From the NCBI GenBank assembly GCA_016207825.1, contig JACQZI010000027.1:1-64000 (forward strand): a DNA stretch of 64,000 nt, written 5' to 3'. Below are positions 60,808-64,000 of the stretch, piece after piece. Both the position numbers and the translations under genes were made by a program. Origin of the DNA: Planctomycetota bacterium (lineage in GTDB: Bacteria > Planctomycetota > MHYJ01 > JACQXL01 > JACQZI01). The notes under the pieces were generated by a model that was not told the DNA's origin, did not search any database, and worked only from the letters and a program-made list of their open reading frames with translations. Every line of letters starts with the position of its first letter. Position 1 is the stretch's first letter.

Positions 60808-61236
60808 ATGAAAAGATTTTCCTTCATCCAGGGATTTTTCATACTGGTAACAACCATCGGATGCCTTTATTTCATTTATGATAATATCATCTTTCTGGCC
60901 AACTTTAATTCCTGGGTGCCTGACCGCGAAATTAACTTTACCGCGTCAATCGGGATGCTGGTTTCATCAATCATTACTTTTTTCAATATGATATGGCTTG
61001 CCATGATATTATACACAAAACGTTCTCCATTGAAGATAATGAAACCGGTTCTGGCGGTGAGCGGTGCTTTAAGCCTTATGTTTTCCCTGTCTCTGGCTGG
61101 TTTGATTTTTAATTATATGGCGTCGGAAAAAGCTGAATTTTCAACCGTTTTGATTTCTCTTTTTACTGTCAGCGTTATCGGAGGCGTTATAATATTATGG
61201 AAATACACCTTCTCCTCCAAACCGTTTAATAATTAA
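60808..61236 (+). CDS. Four-helix membrane protein, unknown, distal to sdh
   Basis: 142 residues with four hydrophobic helices ('GFFILVTTIGCLYFIYDNIIFL', 'IGMLVSSIITFFNMIWLAMILY', 'VLAVSGALSLMFSLSLAGLIFNYM', 'TVLISLFTVSVIGGVIILW'). No known motif. It starts 2 nt after the sdhB stop, so it is likely the last gene of the operon. Function unknown. Confidence 0.7.
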   Translation: MKRFSFIQGFFILVTTIGCLYFIYDNIIFLANFNSWVPDREINFTASIGMLVSSIITFFNMIWLAMILYTKRSPLKIMKPVLAVSGALSLMFSLSLAGLIFNYMASEKAEFSTVLISLFTVSVIGGVIILWKYTFSSKPFNN

Positions 61237-61293
61237 AATAGTTATTAATAGTTGCAAAATAATTCACTGTCGATATAATAAAGATAAGGCGTA

Positions 61294-61331
61294 CCCCGTA
61301 AGAAGTGCGCTTAAGCACACTTCTTACGGGG
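61294..61331. repeat. 38-bp palindrome abutting the tRNA gene
   Basis: CCCCGTAAGAAGTG and CACTTCTTACGGGG arms of 14 bp surround a GCTTAAGC centre. The last base of the palindrome is the first base of the tRNA. No T-run follows, so it is not a simple terminator. Confidence 0.75.
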
Positions 61332-61402
61332 CGGGCGTAGTTCAGTGGTAGAACACCAGCTTCCCAAGCTGGATGTCGCCGGTTCGAGCCCGGTCGCCCG
61401 CT
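61331..61402 (+). tRNA. tRNA-Gly (CCC anticodon)
   Basis: Full cloverleaf: acceptor GCGGGCG / CGCCCGC, D-arm GTTC...GAAC, anticodon stem CCAGC / GCTGG with loop TTCCCAA (anticodon CCC for GGG), T-arm GCCGG / CCGGT with loop TTCGAGC, discriminator T at 61402. No encoded CCA; the end is added post-transcriptionally. The 3' end is duplicated downstream. Confidence 0.95.
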
Positions 61403-61464
61403 CTCCGACATAACGTCGGGGAGCGAGGATGCCGTCCTGACGTGACGTAGGGGTCGCCCGCTCT
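61392..61464. mobile_element. Duplicated tRNA 3' end around a small palindromic insert
   Basis: GGTCGCCCGCTCT at 61392-61404 (tRNA 3' end) recurs exactly at 61452-61464. The 47 bp between contain the palindrome CTCCGAC...GTCGGGGAG. It looks like a tiny element inserted at the tRNA end with att-like duplication. No integrase is present. Confidence 0.5.
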
Positions 61465-61476
61465 TAGGAGATAAAG

Positions 61477-62001
61477 ATGAGAATTATTATCGCGTTGACA
61501 GCGTTCCTTTTCCTTTCGCTCAATGGCTGCGTTACTATCGCTTCCCTGCCGGAAGATGACGCCGCAAAGCTTAACGAGGATTTAAGTTTTCTCTCATCTG
61601 AAAAAACCGTTATTAAGCCGACTCCCAATGATTATCCGCCGGAGCACGAAAACACTTTTATCTGGCCCGTCCAGGGCAGGCTTTTGGGAACCGCTTCCAA
61701 GGAAGGAATCAAGATTAAGGCCTCCTCCGGCACACCGGTCCTTGCCGTGAAAAGCGGCGTCGTCACCTACGTGGATGAGCAAATGCGCGGATTCGGCAAG
61801 GTAGTCGTCGTCAAGCACGCGGATGGATTCACCTCCTTCTACGGCTATAACTCGGAGATTTCCGTAAAAGCCGGCGATAAAGTCAGGCAAGGGCAAACCA
61901 TCGCCCGCGTCGGCCAGACCGGCAGGGCCGAAGAGCCACAGCTTTATTTCAAGCTCTTGAAAGGCGAGGAACTCGTTAATCCTGTCTACTACTTAAAATA
62001 A
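61477..62001 (+). CDS. LytM/M23-type lipoprotein, probably catalytically inactive
   Basis: 174 residues. Lipoprotein signal 'IIIALTAFLFLSLNGC' with Cys18. The LytM fold is recognisable: 'FIWPVQGRLLGTASKEGIKIKASSGTPVLAVKSGVVTYVDEQMRGFGKVVVVKHADGFTSFYGYNSEISVKAGDKVRQGQTIARVGQTGRAEEPQLYFKLLKG'. The zinc ligands are missing: the H-x3-D site reads G-I-K-I and the H-x-H site reads L-Y-F. It therefore resembles EnvC/NlpD, which activate amidases rather than cut peptidoglycan. Ribosome site TAGGAG. Same strand as fmdB-like gene. Confidence 0.82.
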   Translation: MRIIIALTAFLFLSLNGCVTIASLPEDDAAKLNEDLSFLSSEKTVIKPTPNDYPPEHENTFIWPVQGRLLGTASKEGIKIKASSGTPVLAVKSGVVTYVDEQMRGFGKVVVVKHADGFTSFYGYNSEISVKAGDKVRQGQTIARVGQTGRAEEPQLYFKLLKGEELVNPVYYLK

Positions 62002-62033
62002 TTTAGTTGTTAGATATTAGTGTTTAATGGATT

Positions 62034-62264
62034 ATGCCCTTATACGAATACACCTGCTGTAAATGCAAGAACCTCTTTGAAGCCCTGATACGCAAAAAGG
62101 AGGATGAAGCGGATTTATCCTGCCCCAAATGCGGGGCGAAAAAAGTGGCCAAAGAGTTCTCCGCTCCGGCAATCAAGGGCGGCGGCTCCTCCGGCTCTTC
62201 CGGCGGCCATTCTTCTTCGTCTTGCGGTTCCTGTTCCAGCGGAAGCTGTTCTACGTGCCATTAG
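62034..62264 (+). CDS. FmdB-family zinc-ribbon protein
   Basis: 76 residues, 'MPLYEYTCCKCKNLFEALIRKKEDEADLSCPKCGAKKVAKEFS', with two C-x2-C pairs of the CxxC_CxxC_SSSS regulatory family, then a Gly/Ser/Cys-rich tail ending 'CSTCH'. Role uncertain; possibly a nucleic-acid or metal-binding regulator. The stop TAG lies within the first TIR of the GxxExxY element, so the insertion met the gene end precisely. Confidence 0.85.
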   Translation: MPLYEYTCCKCKNLFEALIRKKEDEADLSCPKCGAKKVAKEFSAPAIKGGGSSGSSGGHSSSSCGSCSSGSCSTCH

Positions 62265-62698
62265 CCACAGAAAAACACGGAAGCACACAGAAAAATGACA
62301 GAGTTTTTATATAAGGAAATTACAGAAGAAATAATCGGCTCGGCTTTCGAAGTGTATAAAACTCTCGGTTATGGTTTTCTTGAAAAGGTGTACGAGAATG
62401 CCTTGTTGCAGGAACTGAAGGTAAGGAAGATAAAAACCAATCAACAGTACCCTATTAAAATCCGTTATAAAGGAAGCTTGGTTGGTGAGTATATAGCTGA
62501 TATCATAGTTGAAGATAAGATAATTGTGGAACTGAAAGCAGAGAAAGAATATAATGCGGTTCACGAAGCGCAATTATTAAACTATCTGAAAGCGACAGGA
62601 ATAAAAGTAGGGTTACTCTTAAACTTTGGTAGGCAAAAATGCGAACATAAAAGGCTTGTATTTTAGTTCCGTGAAATTCTGTGTGATTCTGTGGCTAA
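62261..62698. mobile_element. GxxExxY cassette bounded by inverted repeats
   Basis: TTAGCCACAGAA (62261-62272) and TTCTGTGGCTAA (62687-62698) are perfect 12-bp inverted ends. Inner CACACAGAA (62284-62292) and TTCTGTGTG (62677-62685) are also inverted. Both flank the GxxExxY gene, and the left end overlaps both the fmdB-like stop and the upstream of the GxxExxY start. Confidence 0.5.
62295..62666 (+). CDS. GxxExxY protein, PD-(D/E)XK nuclease-like
   Basis: 123 residues. The name-giving motif G-x2-E-x2-Y is at residues 27-33 ('GFLEKVY'); 'GEYIADIIVEDKIIVELKAEKE' carries the Asp and E-x-K of the PD-(D/E)XK nuclease fold. Its function is unknown; these small proteins are widely scattered in environmental genomes. 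The start ATG 62295 overlaps the flanking repeat. It sits inside a cassette with inverted ends and looks recently acquired. Confidence 0.9.
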   Translation: MTEFLYKEITEEIIGSAFEVYKTLGYGFLEKVYENALLQELKVRKIKTNQQYPIKIRYKGSLVGEYIADIIVEDKIIVELKAEKEYNAVHEAQLLNYLKATGIKVGLLLNFGRQKCEHKRLVF

Positions 62699-62711
62699 TT
62701 AAGGAGAATAT

Positions 62712-63182
62712 ATGAAGCAAATCTGGGCGCCGTGGCGGATGGAATATGTCAAGAACGCTAATGCCAAGGGCTGTTTCCTCTGCGCCGCGTTAAAAGAGAA
62801 AAAGGACGGCAAAAACTTCATCATCACACGGGGAAAGCACGCCTTTGTCATCATGAACCGCTATCCCTATAATACCGGCCACTTATTGATTGCCCCGAAC
62901 AAGCACAAGGCGAATCTGGAGGATTTAACCCGCGAGGAAGTCCTTGAGATATTCGAACTCCTTAAAAAGATGAAGCATCAAATCAGCAAATGCCTAAAGC
63001 CGGAAGGTTTTAATGTCGGGATAAACATCGGCAGGATTGCCGGAGCCGGATTAAGAACGCATATTCACGTTCACATAGTTCCCCGCTGGGCAGGGGATAC
63101 CAATTTCATGCCGATTCTCGGCAAAACCAAGGTGATTTCCGAATGCCTGCATAAACTCCATAAGCAGTTGACGAAACCATAG
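62712..63182 (+). CDS. HIT-family hydrolase (Ap4A phosphorylase-like)
   Basis: 156 residues. Zinc-site start 'IWAPWRMEYVKNANAKGCFLCAAL' and the histidine triad 'RTHIHVHIVPRW' (near residue 117) identify the HIT superfamily, branch with 'WAPWRMEYV' as in bacterial Ap4A hydrolases or phosphorylases. It cleaves dinucleoside polyphosphates. Ribosome site AAGGAG. Followed 7 nt later by a membrane protein gene. Confidence 0.92.
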   Translation: MKQIWAPWRMEYVKNANAKGCFLCAALKEKKDGKNFIITRGKHAFVIMNRYPYNTGHLLIAPNKHKANLEDLTREEVLEIFELLKKMKHQISKCLKPEGFNVGINIGRIAGAGLRTHIHVHIVPRWAGDTNFMPILGKTKVISECLHKLHKQLTKP

Positions 63183-63189
63183 AAATTAC

Positions 63190-63765
63190 ATGAGAATTAT
63201 TAGAATCTCAGTCCTACTTATTTTAACAATTGCCGCGGCAGTCTTAATAATACAAAATATTTTACTGCTTACTCTTTCTGATGATGATTATATTTCTTTT
63301 TCAAACGCTAGCTTGAGAACAGATATGAAGATCAAGAATTCCTCGCCAGAATTTATAAAAAGGACTATTGACGAAATGAATTCCGACCGTGAAAGGTTTT
63401 TGCAATCCGGAAGTTCCTTTGTCTTAAGGAAAAGCATTATAGCAACTATAATTGCTTTTTTATTTCTTATTCTTACTTGGGGAGTTTTTACTAACCGGAA
63501 AACCCTTACTAGAATTGCAGCCCTGATCTGTTCGGTTGTCTCGATTGTGGGGATAATCTACGGATACGAAAGCTCGCGTATTCATTTTAAAATCTATGAG
63601 GAAATTATTCATTTAAGTTTTTCAGTTAAATTACTATTTTTTGCCACGACCCTAACAACAATTATGATTCCTTTTGTCTTAGTTTTTAGTGTTATTTCTA
63701 TATTTAAGCCGCCAGTTGAATCTGGACTCAAGATAGTAATTTCCGAAAAGGCAGAAACCAAATAA
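63190..63765 (+). CDS. Membrane protein of unknown function
   Basis: 191 residues with an N-terminal hydrophobic helix ('ISVLLILTIAAAVLIIQNILLLTL'), a soluble segment of about 65 residues, then three transmembrane helices ('IIATIIAFLFLILTWGVFT', 'TRIAALICSVVSIVGIIYGY', 'LLFFATTLTTIMIPFVLVFSVISIF'). No motif I recognise. It starts 7 nt after the HIT gene, so they are probably co-transcribed. The C-terminus is short and cytoplasmic. Confidence 0.6.
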   Translation: MRIIRISVLLILTIAAAVLIIQNILLLTLSDDDYISFSNASLRTDMKIKNSSPEFIKRTIDEMNSDRERFLQSGSSFVLRKSIIATIIAFLFLILTWGVFTNRKTLTRIAALICSVVSIVGIIYGYESSRIHFKIYEEIIHLSFSVKLLFFATTLTTIMIPFVLVFSVISIFKPPVESGLKIVISEKAETK

Positions 63766-63773
63766 TCTTTCCT

Positions 63774-63990
63774 GTATTCTTCGTGACTTTGTGCCTTAGT
63801 GGCAAAATAAAAGCGGAGCAGCAGCGACGTCCCCGTAATGAAATGAAGGGGGAGGCGTCCCGAAATAAATCAGAACGCCCCCCACCATGTCTTAAACCAA
63901 TTCCTGTATCGAGGCAGTCCGTCTGAAAATTGGGCCTCATGCTTAAATTCTAAACAACCATCTTGGCGTCCTTTGCGGTGAAATTACTGA
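63774..63990. repeat. Gap rich in dispersed repeats at the window end
   Basis: Contains the 'TTCGTGACTTTGTGCCTTAGTGGC' type block (positions 63780-63803), a palindrome with arms GACGTCCCC and GGGGGAGGCGTC (63819-63850), and a 'GGCGTCCTTTGCGGTGAAA' type block. No credible gene is seen to the end of the window. Confidence 0.6.
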
Positions 63991-64000
63991 TCACCTTACT

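Noticed and set aside
63728-63940. Minus-strand gene at the window end
   Set aside because: The reading frame runs through dispersed repeats, has no start signal and no recognisable protein.

Overview
The window looks like a contig from an uncultured, probably anaerobic or facultative Gram-negative bacterium of the Planctomycetota or a neighbouring PVC-type lineage. This is an inference from gene content: a class I pseudopilin of the planctomycetal kind, a PilM-PilN fusion, zinc-ribbon/HEAT membrane proteins, a DUF4416 protein, many large exported fibronectin type III (FN3) proteins with FIMAH-like domains, and hybrid cluster protein. No rRNA or marker gene is present to fix the taxonomy.

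Layout. 0-7 kb: an island of exported FN3/FIMAH proteins, HEAT-like secreted proteins and a lipoprotein; the first gene is cut by the window edge and appears frame-broken. 7.0-8.5 kb: a promoter, an array of twelve 22-bp tandem repeats, and two convergent genes of unknown function. 8.8-16.2 kb: an FAD oxidoreductase with an in-frame palindrome, a PH-like membrane protein, a two-gene HAE1-type RND pump and a flavodoxin. 16.3-23.5 kb: a complete copper/silver efflux operon (csoR-cusC-cusB-cusA-YHS lipoprotein) behind a consensus promoter with a CsoR-type operator. 23.5-26.9 kb: hcp, a LolA-like exported protein, mscL with a zinc ribbon, and a fragment resembling an ADP-ribosylglycohydrolase C-terminus.

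27-36.5 kb: a 2008-residue exported metzincin with VCBS and FIMAH domains, two exported proteins with a duplicated C-terminal tail, and two more 22-bp repeat arrays. 36.5-40.6 kb (minus strand): an ECF sigma factor, its zinc-finger anti-sigma factor, an FN3/FIMAH protein, a winged-helix protein, a HEPN protein with an R-x4-H motif and a small unknown. 40.8-43.0 kb: a zinc-ribbon protein coupled to a trypsin-like protease riddled with repeat insertions. 43.2-46.6 kb (minus): a DinG-type helicase and a zinc-ribbon protein. 46.7-55 kb: pabB, queE, type IV pilus/type II secretion assembly genes, DUF4416, an exported gluzincin with STAS and GcvH genes, and a pseudopilin followed by a four-hairpin element. 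55.3-64 kb: an exported unknown, an orphan NMT1-type binding protein, an sdh operon, tRNA-Gly(CCC), a degenerate LytM lipoprotein, FmdB-type, GxxExxY and HIT proteins, and a membrane protein.

How it fits together. The core genes (sdh, queE, pabB, gcvH, tRNA, cus) are ordinary. The accessory part is a large surface/secretome programme (FN3-FIMAH proteins, metzincin, trypsin-like protease, gluzincin, HEAT-like proteins), one copy of which sits with its own ECF sigma/anti-sigma pair. The most unusual signal is repetitive DNA: three arrays of a shared 22-bp repeat family placed after clusters of exported-protein genes, one directly behind a consensus promoter, and numerous small palindromes and dispersed repeats, several inserted in frame into coding sequence or against a tRNA end. 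All positions and motifs were read by eye; no database search was possible.
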